DNA of 54,450 bases. It comes from Bacteroidales bacterium (GTDB taxonomy: Bacteria; Bacteroidota; Bacteroidia; Bacteroidales; F082). Of this stretch, positions 10,047-19,126 are shown one piece after another. Under the pieces are notes generated by a model. The model was not told the DNA's origin and ran no database searches. It saw only the letters and a program-made list of their open reading frames with translations. How positions within the stretch are numbered: position 1 is the stretch's first letter; the number at the start of each line of letters is the position of its first letter. Where the stretch lies: contig JACCQN010000022.1 of the NCBI GenBank assembly GCA_015709215.1, forward strand, positions 1 through 54,450. The letters run 5' to 3'. Made by a program: the position numbers and the translations under genes.

Positions 10047-10081
10047 AGATGAATTTATAGTATTTTTGAAAAAAACTAAAA

Positions 10082-11209
10082 ATGATTCACCGTTTTATTA
10101 CTAACAGGATTTTAGAAAGCTTAGTTCCGGGCAGGGTTACTGTTTTGTTTGGTGCCCGTAGAACCGGCAAAACAACTTTACTTAAGGCAATAACTGAAAA
10201 GTTAGCTGAAAAGCGTGTGTTGATCCTTAATGGTGAGGACCTCACAGCTGCTGAGATTTTATCTTCTGGCAGAGCAGAAATACTCAAAAATCTTACGCAA
10301 GATTATGATTATTTATTGCTTGATGAGGCTCAAAGTATAAACGGAATTGGTAAAAACCTAAAACTATTAATTGATACCAGACCCGAACTTATAGTTTTGG
10401 CAACTGGCTCAGCGTCTTTCGATTTGCGTAATCAGCTGGGCGAACCTTTAACTGGTCGTTCTATTCATTTTATGCTTTATCCGATTGCTTTTGGAGAATT
10501 AAACCTGGATTATCTTGAAACGGTAAAAAAACTTCCTCAGCTGATGATTTATGGCTCTTATCCACAGATTTTAATAGAAGAAAACGAAAAAGACAAACGA
10601 CGATTGCTGGAAAACATTAAAAACGACTATTTGCTGAAGGATATTCTAATGCTCGGAAATCGCAAGGATAGCTTATTCGTTTTGAACCTGTTACGACTGG
10701 TGGCATTTCAGATCGGAAATGAAGTTTCATTCAATGAATTGGCTAATCAGTTGGGCACCACTGTAAAAACTGTGCAACGCTATCTGGATATTCTGGAGAA
10801 AACTTTTGTGTTGTTCCGTTTGAATGGTTTCAGCCGAAATCTTCGAAAAGAAATCACTAAATCGTCTCGGTATTATTTTTGGGATAACGGCATACGTAAT
10901 GTGATTATCAATAATTTCAAGCCATTGGAGCAACGGGATGACGCAGAGAAATTATGGGAAAACTATTGTGTTTCGGAGCGCATCAAAAAACAGGTGTATC
11001 AGGAAACTTTTGCTGAGTTTTATTTTTGGCGTACTTACGACCAACAGGCGATAGACTTGCTGCAAGTGGCTGATGAAGAAATTTCGGCTTTTGAATTTAA
11101 ATGGAGTAAAAAAAGTGCCCGTATTCCAAAAGCCTTCCAAAGTCAATATCCTGAAGCTGATTTTCAGGTTATTAACAAAGAAAACATGCATGAATTTTTA
11201 ACTTTTTAA
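10082..11209 (+). CDS. AAA ATPase with C-terminal DUF4143 domain
   Basis: A 375-residue member of the AAA_14 + DUF4143 family. Walker A is GARRTGKTT (residues 24-32), Walker B is YLLLDEAQS (about 78-86), and a sensor-like LATGSASF is near 105. A winged-helix-like segment (NELANQLGTTVKTVQRYLDIL) is near residues 220-240. The C-terminal domain contains YFWRTYDQQAID and AFEFKW, a degenerate restriction-endonuclease-like pattern (D...ExK). Family members are common and mobile in Bacteroidota, and their biological role is largely undefined. The leader carries a large palindrome, and a decayed relative lies 3 kb upstream (6893-7174), which suggests repeated gain and loss. Confidence 0.85.
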   Translation: MIHRFITNRILESLVPGRVTVLFGARRTGKTTLLKAITEKLAEKRVLILNGEDLTAAEILSSGRAEILKNLTQDYDYLLLDEAQSINGIGKNLKLLIDTRPELIVLATGSASFDLRNQLGEPLTGRSIHFMLYPIAFGELNLDYLETVKKLPQLMIYGSYPQILIEENEKDKRRLLENIKNDYLLKDILMLGNRKDSLFVLNLLRLVAFQIGNEVSFNELANQLGTTVKTVQRYLDILEKTFVLFRLNGFSRNLRKEITKSSRYYFWDNGIRNVIINNFKPLEQRDDAEKLWENYCVSERIKKQVYQETFAEFYFWRTYDQQAIDLLQVADEEISAFEFKWSKKSARIPKAFQSQYPEADFQVINKENMHEFLTF

Positions 11210-11263
11210 TTTCCCGAAGCAACCAGTTTCAATCCCACGAGGTTACTGATTAGCCTGCATTGC

Positions 11264-11859
11264 TTAGAAAAACCATATTTTTGTCACAGCATCACTTTCA
11301 GGAATATCCGGCGGGCTTTTGCTGAGGCAGCTGCTTTTATCCGGAATATATTTACCTGAAGATCGCCACCCATAGGATCGACTAGTTTTTTGATGATTGA
11401 AAGCTCTAAACTCATTCCTTAGAAAGGTCGTGCTGAATCTGCTTCAACCTATAAAAAGCATAAAAAATGTTCTTGATATATGATTGTGGTATTCCAATTC
11501 CTGTCATGTGTCGCAAACTTTTATGGTCAGCTAGTAATGATCCTTTTAATTGAGACAGGTTTGCTGCTCCAGTAATTTCGATTTTGCACTGACGGTTGCA
11601 TTTGATAGCGTTGCCCACTGGATTAAATAAAATCTGGTGCTTTATGGTTTTTTGAAATTTGATCCTTTAACTGAGCGTTATTATCAGGATGAATAAAGCT
11701 CAAAACGTGCTGTCTGATTGTTTTTTCTGCTGTGAGTACAAAGCATTCAAATATCGCCCTAATGACAAACAGAATGATGCCATCATGATGAATAAGTGCT
11801 GCATCGCTGATCAGCTTCATGTGTTCGAAGGAGGAGGCAGGGTGCACATCGGGATTCAT
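11264..11859 (-). pseudogene. Relic of a PAS-containing histidine kinase
   Basis: Translating the minus strand in three successive frames recovers pieces of a sensor kinase. Frame one (11859-11623) reads as a PAS core (ALIHHDGIILFV, then VLSFIHPDNNAQL). Frame two (11618-11412) has a PAS end (KIEITGAANLSQLKG) fused almost directly to an ATPase G1 box, GIGIPQSYIKNIFYAFYRLK. After a frameshift near 11413, the G2 box follows as LELSIIKKLVDPMGGDLQVN. A third frame gives a possible tail ending at 11264. The HisKA domain with its phospho-histidine is missing, so an internal deletion accompanies at least two frameshifts. It lies 13 nt after the stop of the intact PAS kinase on the same strand, which suggests an old tandem duplication of kinase genes. 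Confidence 0.75.
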
Positions 11860-11872
11860 GTTTCAAAACATT

Positions 11873-14605
11873 TTAATTAAAAGAAGTGGAATGTCGGGGT
11901 AATATAACACTGAATGTGCTGCCTTTTCCGGGCTTGCTTTCTACCTGGATATTGCCTTGATGTAATTTAATGAATTCGTGGGCAATGAGCAGGCCAAGAC
12001 CTGTACCTTTTTCGCCTGAAGTGCCAACCTGGGATTTTGGACTTTCCATCTCAAAAAGGTTGTCCAGTGTTTCCTTACTCATACCAATCCCTTCATCTTT
12101 GATCTGTATTTCAACCTTTGCTGAATCACTTTTTGCGGAGATCCAAATTTTTTGATTGGGATAAGTAAATTTAATGGCGTTTTGGCAAATGTTTCGCAAA
12201 ACCGATTGTAGCATACGTTCATCCGCTTCTACGAGGGTGTTATCAGGGATTTTGGTTTGCAGGATTATGTTTTTGGCTTCAACTTCGGTTTTGAGCTGTT
12301 TGCAAACTTCTTTTACCAAATCATTTACAACCAGCTGTTCCGGATTCAAAGGCATTAGCCCGCGCTCCAGCCGGTTCCAGCTAAGTAGTTGATCTATCAA
12401 CGTATTAAGTTGTTTAACAGTTTCGTGCAAAGTTTTTAACATGCTCAGTTGTTCCTCTTCATTCGCTGGCGGATAGTTTTCGAGTAAAAGATTGGTCAAT
12501 GTTTCAATTCCTGCGAAAGGGCTTTTCAGATCATGTGAGAGCACCGAAAAGAAACGATCTTTTGTAGCATTTGACTTTCGGAGTTCCTCTATGAGTTTAC
12601 TTTTATGAAGGGCCAGTGCTAAATGATTTGCAGCGAACGATCCCCATTCGAGTTCGTCGTGTGTAAACTGATGATTGTCAAGATATCCAAAAATAATGGT
12701 TCCCAGCTTTTCTTCTCCAACGATCATCGGAAAACCAATATATGACTTTGCGTTGAGGTGCTTAGGGAATAAATTATTGTTGTAGGGGTATTTGCTGGGA
12801 TCGCTTACCACGACAGGTTTTCCTTCTTCCAGGACAGTTTTTGTAAAAGTTTCTTGTTTAAGATTTGTATCAGGCTCTATAAATAAGTCGAACATAGCTT
12901 TGTGGGCAGCAATTGGAATTGGCAGCAGATTTTCCTCATCCCAGGCTGTAATATAACACTCGTTTGATTGCATCAATTCTTTAAGAGATTCTGCTAATTT
13001 TATCCAATGCCTTTTGTCGGTTTGAGGCTGGAGTGCCAACTGGGATATTTGATTGAGGTGTGCCGATTTGAGTTCTTTTTCTATCAAAAGCTGTTGCACA
13101 CGTTTGAGTTCTGTGATATCAATGCCCGAGGCTAATAAGCAGTCGATACTTCCGTCATCTTTATAAATCAAAGTGGTTTTCCATAAAAAAGTAATTGTTT
13201 TTCCATCCAGCAGTCCCAACTTGCTTTCGACGGCTTCATCGGGTGTTTTTGCTTCGTTGAAACAGTGATTCAAAAAGTGTTTGATGTTTTCTGTTTCCTG
13301 ATCATTTTTGAGCAGCGTTGTCCATTGCTGGCCGATTAGTTCAGGTTTTTCAAAGCCAGCCAAACGGCATCCGGCCTGATTGATCAGGCTGATGGAATGA
13401 TCTGGTTTAATACCAATAATCGCTGAGCCGGCAATATCAAGGTATTGCTGAGCTTTATTTTTTTCGTTGATGATTTGTTGTTCATAATTTTTCCTGTCGG
13501 TAATTTCACGAGCGATTGTTAATAAGCGGGTTTTTTCGCTCATCGTAACATTAAACGTACGCACTTCGAGGATAATCTTATTGAATTCGTCGCGTTGCAA
13601 AATCAGTTCATAGGGTTTGCTTGATTTACCCATGGCGTGCTGAGCCAGCACAATTGCTACTTTGGGCACCTCGCTAAGTGGTAATTGAGAAAGATGTAAG
13701 AGGTTTTTTCCGATATAATTGTTTTTGCTTAGCTTGAATAGTTGTTCAGCTGCTGTATTGGCATCGATAAGGTGGCCTTTGATGTCGGTGAGCAAGTAGG
13801 CTTCGGGGGCTTCATCAAAAAGTATTTTTACGCTGTTTAAACTATTTTTTAGTTTAATGCTCATTTCTTTTTGCTGGCTAATATCCTGTATATAAAGCCA
13901 AACCATGCGTTCACCATTTTCTTTAAAAAAACTTTCTCCATGTAAGATTACCGTAACAGGATGACCGTCTTTGTGAAAATATTCTTTTTCGTATGGGCCA
14001 AACTGACCCGAAATATAAAGAGCCTCAGTTTGAATCCGATCAAGTTGATGAAAACGTTTAGGAGTGATGTCGAAATAAGTAAGTTGCTGCAATTCAGCTT
14101 TGCTGTAGCCCAATATTTTTGTCATCATGGGGTTGCAATCGGCAAATCGTTTAGTAGTTGAATCGATTAGCGTGATGCCAAGCGGGGCTTTGTGGTAGAG
14201 TTTTCTAAAAAGGGTTTCTGTTTCGTTCTTATTGAGTTTAGTGTTTGCTTTAAACACACTGAAGTCGGGTTTTTTTTGCCCGCGAGCCACTGCATGCGAA
14301 ACGAGTGGAAAAAGTAAAACCAGTGATTGAGGGTCATCCTGATCAGTGATTTTGCATTTCCAGGTAATCTGCTCCAATGTGCTTTTGATATGGGTGTCGA
14401 AAATGCGTTCATTTTCCTGATTGAACCAATCTTTGGCCAGTTCAGAATCGCTTACTCCCGGGAGGATTTGCTGCATCATCTGGCCTTCCAAATCTCCAAA
14501 AATCTGATTAGCAGAAGGATTGACAAACAATATTTTGCCTTCACGACTGCAAACAAAAAGCGGGTTGGGTAGCGCCTGAAGAATAGTTTTGTAGGAGAGC
14601 TCCAT
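11873..14605 (-). CDS. Multi-PAS/GAF sensor histidine kinase
   Basis: A 910-residue soluble sensor kinase. Domain order by eye: PAS (about 8-75), PAS (130-245), PAS (255-370), PAS (385-495), GAF (about 520-665), HisKA with phospho-acceptor His691 in SHDLKSPFAG, and HATPase with N-box Asn809, G1 DEGIGM near 837 and G2 GTGLGL near 867. No transmembrane segment or receiver is seen, so it should sense a cytoplasmic cue and hand phosphate to a separate regulator. The longest frame begins at a TTG (14611); the ATG at 14605 is preferred. It starts 10 nt after the stop of the hybrid kinase upstream, so the two form an operon and the partner receiver may be the one in that protein. Confidence 0.9.
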   Translation of the reverse strand: MELSYKTILQALPNPLFVCSREGKILFVNPSANQIFGDLEGQMMQQILPGVSDSELAKDWFNQENERIFDTHIKSTLEQITWKCKITDQDDPQSLVLLFPLVSHAVARGQKKPDFSVFKANTKLNKNETETLFRKLYHKAPLGITLIDSTTKRFADCNPMMTKILGYSKAELQQLTYFDITPKRFHQLDRIQTEALYISGQFGPYEKEYFHKDGHPVTVILHGESFFKENGERMVWLYIQDISQQKEMSIKLKNSLNSVKILFDEAPEAYLLTDIKGHLIDANTAAEQLFKLSKNNYIGKNLLHLSQLPLSEVPKVAIVLAQHAMGKSSKPYELILQRDEFNKIILEVRTFNVTMSEKTRLLTIAREITDRKNYEQQIINEKNKAQQYLDIAGSAIIGIKPDHSISLINQAGCRLAGFEKPELIGQQWTTLLKNDQETENIKHFLNHCFNEAKTPDEAVESKLGLLDGKTITFLWKTTLIYKDDGSIDCLLASGIDITELKRVQQLLIEKELKSAHLNQISQLALQPQTDKRHWIKLAESLKELMQSNECYITAWDEENLLPIPIAAHKAMFDLFIEPDTNLKQETFTKTVLEEGKPVVVSDPSKYPYNNNLFPKHLNAKSYIGFPMIVGEEKLGTIIFGYLDNHQFTHDELEWGSFAANHLALALHKSKLIEELRKSNATKDRFFSVLSHDLKSPFAGIETLTNLLLENYPPANEEEQLSMLKTLHETVKQLNTLIDQLLSWNRLERGLMPLNPEQLVVNDLVKEVCKQLKTEVEAKNIILQTKIPDNTLVEADERMLQSVLRNICQNAIKFTYPNQKIWISAKSDSAKVEIQIKDEGIGMSKETLDNLFEMESPKSQVGTSGEKGTGLGLLIAHEFIKLHQGNIQVESKPGKGSTFSVILPRHSTSFN

Positions 14606-14615
14606 TAGCAATAAT

Positions 14616-17522
14616 TCAATTTTTTGGCAGCCAGTTTTGAATTATCTCAAACAGTTCTGCCGGCTTAAACGGTTTAGTGATATAATCATCACAACCTGCA
14701 TTCAAACACATAAAACGGTCATCATTGGCGGCATAGGCAGTAACGGCAATTATTTTAAGATCGGGATTAATGGCTTTTATTTGTTTAGTAGCTTCCAACC
14801 CATCCATCACGGGCATTTTAATATCCATCAACACCAGGTCAATTTTGTTATTTTCCTTAACTATTTCTACTGCTTCGCTTCCATTGCGGGCATAAAGCAC
14901 ATTATAGGGTTTAGATTTAAAAATACGTTTGGTGTACAAAATATTAAGATCCTCATCTTCGGCAACCAAAATTGTTGGCCATTCTTTATTTTGATCTACT
15001 TGAAGCGGTTTTTCTATTGGTTTTGAAAGTTCCATATTAATGGCAGATTTTAAGGGAATATGAATATAAAATGTTGTTCCTTGTCCAATGACAGAATCTA
15101 TCCGGATATGACCCTGCATCAGATGTACGAGTCCTTTTACTATAGTGAGTCCAAGCCCGGCTCCTTCCTGATTGCGTGTGCTGGAAAAATCTTCCTGCAT
15201 AAAAGGTTTGTAAATTTCGGGCAGGGCTTCCTGGCTAATACCTTTTCCGCTATCGCGCACAAAAAGCACCAGTTCATCATTTTGAGTTTTGAATCCCATA
15301 TGGATAAACCCACTTTCGGTATATTTTAGTGCGTTGGTCACTAGTTCGTTTAATATTTTATACAGGTAGCCACGATCGCCATCCATACTCATTTTTGGGG
15401 ATTCGTCCGAAATCATCATCTTCAGCTCAATATTTTTGGCTTTGGCCTGATGCTGATGTTTTTTGTAAATTTCAGTAAGCAGGCCGGCTAAATGAATGGT
15501 TTCAACGTTGAAAGGCATATTGCCCGACATCAGCAGCGACACATCCATGATGTCGTTGAAGGTGTCGGTAAGTCGCTCTACGCTTGTTCCCAAGGCATCG
15601 ATAAAATCACGGCGATCGTCTGGGCTGAGATCAGGATCAGAAAGCAGCTGCGAAAAGCCGACAATGCCATTCAGAGGGGTGCGAATTTCGTGTGAGATAT
15701 TATTTAAAAAGGCTGTTTTAAGCCTGTCGCTGGCTTCAGCTTTTTGGCGTTCTTTGGCAAGAGCAGCATTTTTTTCGAGGATTTCCTCGTTTTGATGTTT
15801 CAGCTTTTCGTTCAGGCTGCTTAGTTGCTGGTTTTGTTGTTCGAGTGTATGCTGATTGCGTTTAAGCAAATGATCGGTTCGCTGCTTAATTTTGAGGTTA
15901 GTGAGTAGCTCGGCAAATATCTGTAGCAGGGATAATTCACTGTCGGAAAACGATTTGTGTTGCTTCACGGCATCAAAACCCACATAGCCCAGGCAGTTTT
16001 GTTCTTCCATTAAAGGGATGGTAACCAAAGATTTTATCTGCTGAGGCTCCAGTATTTTATAGAGCTCACTGTTTTTATCAAGTTTTTGAATATCATCAAC
16101 GATGGTTAATTTGCCTTGTTGATGAGAGGCTACCCATTTCGGAATCAATTCGTTGGGAACCCTTTTCAGGTTTTCTATTTCGGAGCTTGTGCCTTCCGAA
16201 CACCATTCAAAAGTATTGGTCATGTATTTTTCATCCCACACATAATCAAAAATATACACCCTGTCAACACCGGCAAAAAGCCCAATTTGCTTGAGTGCAT
16301 CATTAATAGCATCATTGGTTTTGGAGAGGGGAAGGTTTATGAAGCGTGTTGCGAGATGGGTAAGGGTTTGAAGAAATCGGTTATTTTGCACTAGAATGCT
16401 CTCGAGTTGCCTGATGTTGGTTGTTTCGCGGAGCATTAGCAAGCAGCTGCTGTTGTTCATGGATGAAACCCGTGCCTCGTAAATAAGTTTTTGATTGTGA
16501 ACTGGAATGATCAAATCAAAAACCTGTGTTTGCATACTACTACTTGCCCGTTTTACGGCCAACACAATGCTTGAGGCAGCATGTTTATCCATAAAATCGC
16601 TTATCAGCATTCCTTTTTGTGGTTCTTTTTCGGCAAAGGGAGGAATTTGTTGCTGTAAAGATTCTAATAAAAATCCTGAATTATCCAGCACAAACATCAG
16701 GTCGGGCATGGCTTTTATTACAGCTTTTAAGCGCGATGTGGTGTCGTGTAGCTGAATGGCAGAATGATGCTGTTTGGTGATATCGCGGTTGATGCTGCCA
16801 AACATATAACTTCCTTCGAGCAAAACCGGAAAAAGGGTAGTTTGGATGATGCGTTCGTCCCCATTGCGTATTGAGATTATCCGCTCTTTTCGTTCGTGAA
16901 TCCATCGCGTATCTTTACGGGCCAGCAGGTTTAAAATTCTATTGCGTATCGTTTTGGCTCCTTCCGGCGATTTTTGTCTGATTTCTTCCGGTCCAAGCAT
17001 AAACATCACATCCCAGATGTATTTGCCAATCATATCACTGGCTTTGTATCCGGTAATGGTTTCTTCTCCTTTATTCCAGAGTGTGATTTTACCTTTTTCA
17101 TCAAAAAGGATGAGGCCATCGTCGCTTTGCTCCACAACAGCCCTGAAACGTGCTTCACTTTCGCGCAGGTTTTTGGCCATTAATTGCTCCTGTTCATCGT
17201 GGTTTTCGTTTGAGGGCTGGAGCAACCAGAAGCTTTCTTTACCAATGTTTACAATGGTGGCCAACAAGAGCCATTCATTGTCATTGTGCCGGAGCATCAG
17301 TTTTTTATCACCGGATGATGCAATATTTTCAGTTTGCTGTTGGGGTTCAATTTGTTCAATTTTTTTTGGCAAACCGAATGAGGCATAGTCATTTTTACTA
17401 ATACCAAGTGATAGTGCTGCAGCCGGATTGGCATAAAGCAGGCTGAAGTTGGGATCGGTAATTAGAATCCAGTGCCTGAGCTGATCCAGGAGAGCTGTAT
17501 CAGGGAATGATTGCTTTGGCAT
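14616..17522 (-). CDS. Hybrid sensor histidine kinase (PAS-PAS-PAS-GAF-HisKA-HATPase-REC)
   Basis: A 968-residue soluble hybrid kinase. A weak PAS (about 10-100) is followed by a clear PAS (120-250), another PAS-like segment (260-370), and a GAF domain (about 385-545). A coiled coil of about 45 residues (550-597) links to HisKA (His611 in ISHEIRTPLNG) and HATPase (N-box NELVTNALKY near 725, G2 GAGLGL near 787). A receiver completes it: acidic pocket Asp856/Asp858, phospho-acceptor Asp900 in LVLMDIKMP, Lys950. No membrane segment and no output domain are seen, so a His-phosphotransfer step or direct interaction with the downstream kinase is inferred. The ATG at 17522 is used. It is first gene of the two-kinase operon. 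Confidence 0.92.
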   Translation of the reverse strand: MPKQSFPDTALLDQLRHWILITDPNFSLLYANPAAALSLGISKNDYASFGLPKKIEQIEPQQQTENIASSGDKKLMLRHNDNEWLLLATIVNIGKESFWLLQPSNENHDEQEQLMAKNLRESEARFRAVVEQSDDGLILFDEKGKITLWNKGEETITGYKASDMIGKYIWDVMFMLGPEEIRQKSPEGAKTIRNRILNLLARKDTRWIHERKERIISIRNGDERIIQTTLFPVLLEGSYMFGSINRDITKQHHSAIQLHDTTSRLKAVIKAMPDLMFVLDNSGFLLESLQQQIPPFAEKEPQKGMLISDFMDKHAASSIVLAVKRASSSMQTQVFDLIIPVHNQKLIYEARVSSMNNSSCLLMLRETTNIRQLESILVQNNRFLQTLTHLATRFINLPLSKTNDAINDALKQIGLFAGVDRVYIFDYVWDEKYMTNTFEWCSEGTSSEIENLKRVPNELIPKWVASHQQGKLTIVDDIQKLDKNSELYKILEPQQIKSLVTIPLMEEQNCLGYVGFDAVKQHKSFSDSELSLLQIFAELLTNLKIKQRTDHLLKRNQHTLEQQNQQLSSLNEKLKHQNEEILEKNAALAKERQKAEASDRLKTAFLNNISHEIRTPLNGIVGFSQLLSDPDLSPDDRRDFIDALGTSVERLTDTFNDIMDVSLLMSGNMPFNVETIHLAGLLTEIYKKHQHQAKAKNIELKMMISDESPKMSMDGDRGYLYKILNELVTNALKYTESGFIHMGFKTQNDELVLFVRDSGKGISQEALPEIYKPFMQEDFSSTRNQEGAGLGLTIVKGLVHLMQGHIRIDSVIGQGTTFYIHIPLKSAINMELSKPIEKPLQVDQNKEWPTILVAEDEDLNILYTKRIFKSKPYNVLYARNGSEAVEIVKENNKIDLVLMDIKMPVMDGLEATKQIKAINPDLKIIAVTAYAANDDRFMCLNAGCDDYITKPFKPAELFEIIQNWLPKN

Positions 17523-17678
17523 GTTTCGTTAATTTGGTTTGCTTGAAGTTTTTCGGTTGGCTGGTTCGTTTGTAATCACACCGCTTTCGTTTCGCCAATG
17601 GCAAGTTAAAGAGGAGAGGTAAAAACAGCAAGTTTTAAAAAGTGACATAATGCTTGTTGTTTAGGGCGCAAATTACAA

Positions 17679-17714
17679 CGTATGGGCGTACATTTATGAT
17701 TATACAGTCGTACA
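17679..17714. promoter_or_regulatory. CGTACA direct repeats upstream of the kinase operon
   Basis: CGTACA occurs at 17687-17692 and 17709-17714, 22 bp apart (two helical turns), with a further CGTA at 17679-17682. This could be a dimer site for a response regulator. A CAAATTA stretch at 17669-17675 (minus-strand TAATTTG) resembles a -7 box lacking one base. The rest of the gap 17523-17807 shows nothing else. Confidence 0.2.
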
Positions 17715-17807
17715 CCTGTGTTCTCGGTGTAAAATTAAGTGATTCAGGAATAAAAGACAACTGCTTAAAAAGAAATCGTGACAGTAATCGGTATGTGATT
17801 TATCTAA

Positions 17808-19115
17808 TTAATTGATTACCAATTCTCCAGCAAGCTGAAGCAGATTTGTTTCACTTAGTTTAACCTGCAAACGGGCATTTAGCAATCTGCTTTCAGCTGA
17901 AACGAAGTTACGTTGTGCTTCTCTGAACTCCAGACCCGAAAGGTCGCCCAGCCTAAAACGTTCAGTGGCGATGATAAGGTTTTCGCGGGCAGCCAGTACA
18001 TTATGTGTCTCCATATTCAGAAGTTGCAGGTTGTTGCGGTAGCTTTCGAAATGTTGATGCAGGGTGGCTTTCATTTCATTTTCGAGTGCTTCAAGGTTGA
18101 GTTTGCTGCTTTCGAGCAGTATTTTAGCGTTTTGAGTTTCCCGCTTAAGGTTTAGCCCGTCAAAAAGATTCATTCTGGCACTCACGCCATAGGTGAGTCC
18201 ATTGGTGCGGCTTGTTTTTAGAAATCCTGCTTCAGAATTTTGATCGTTAAAAGTGTAGCCCAGATTGAAATCCAGGCTTGGTGCTTTGCGTCCTTTGATT
18301 GATTTGAGGCTTAGCTCGGCCAGTTTGATGTCGTGCGTGCTAAGCAGCAGCGAAGTGTTTTGTGCCAGCATCTTTTCCTGAAGCAGGTTTTTTGAAAGTG
18401 CCGGGTTGATGGCAAAACTATCACTTACTGCAAAAGCTATACCTGGCTCGCGGCCTAAAAGATTGTTGAGGCTGGTTTTAAGTTGGATAAGTTCGTTGTT
18501 TACGCCCAGCAAAAGTGCGCTGTCGGCATTGCGATCTACTTCGGCCTGAAGCAGTTCCAGGCGCGAACCGGCTCCAATATCAAGCATCTGAGCTGCCAGC
18601 TGAACCCTTTCCTGATCCACTTCGAGGGTTTTAAGGATAACTTTTTTATGGTTAGTCAATTGAACCAAACTGTAATAGGTGGCAAGGATATCAAAAATAT
18701 TGTTTTCGACAGTAAGCAGTAACTCCAGCTCACTTTGCTGTTCCATTGTTGAAAGCATATCGGCTCTGGTAAACATTTGCAACCCGTCAAAAAGCGTCCA
18801 GTTGAGCTGGGCAGCAGCTGAAAAAGCATCTGCTTTGGCTCCTTTCCGATCGTTCATCTGGCCAGTCAGAAATTCCTGCTTCGAGTCGGTGATACTGTAG
18901 GATTGTCCGGCATCAACAGATAGTTGTGGCAGAAAACCTGCATTGCCAAGGGTGTTATTGTTTTCGGCAATTTCCAAATCTGAACGTTGCAGGCGTATGG
19001 CATAATTGTTCTCGAGCCCGATTTTCACAGCATCTGATTCTGTGAGTAACAACTGAGCCTTGATGTCTGGAATGTTAAACAAAATAATCACAAAAATTAA
19101 GGTATAGCGTATCAT
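17808..19115 (-). CDS. TolC-family outer-membrane efflux protein
   Basis: A 435-residue protein with a short signal peptide (residues 1-20, ending near IKAQ) and two OEP repeats rich in long amphipathic helices. Typical elements are LTESDAVKIGLENNYAIRL near the N-terminus and the conserved ATERFRLGDLSGLEFREAQ segment near residue 385. Such proteins form the trimeric outer-membrane channel of tripartite pumps. It is the last gene of the three-gene operon, starting 11 nt after the RND gene, so it serves as the dedicated exit duct for that pump. Confidence 0.92.
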   Translation of the reverse strand: MIRYTLIFVIILFNIPDIKAQLLLTESDAVKIGLENNYAIRLQRSDLEIAENNNTLGNAGFLPQLSVDAGQSYSITDSKQEFLTGQMNDRKGAKADAFSAAAQLNWTLFDGLQMFTRADMLSTMEQQSELELLLTVENNIFDILATYYSLVQLTNHKKVILKTLEVDQERVQLAAQMLDIGAGSRLELLQAEVDRNADSALLLGVNNELIQLKTSLNNLLGREPGIAFAVSDSFAINPALSKNLLQEKMLAQNTSLLLSTHDIKLAELSLKSIKGRKAPSLDFNLGYTFNDQNSEAGFLKTSRTNGLTYGVSARMNLFDGLNLKRETQNAKILLESSKLNLEALENEMKATLHQHFESYRNNLQLLNMETHNVLAARENLIIATERFRLGDLSGLEFREAQRNFVSAESRLLNARLQVKLSETNLLQLAGELVIN

Positions 19116-19126
19116 GGAAGCTGCTG

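Noticed and set aside
11689-11880. 63-codon plus-strand frame
   Set aside because: It is antisense to the kinase relic, whose PAS sequence explains the open frame.
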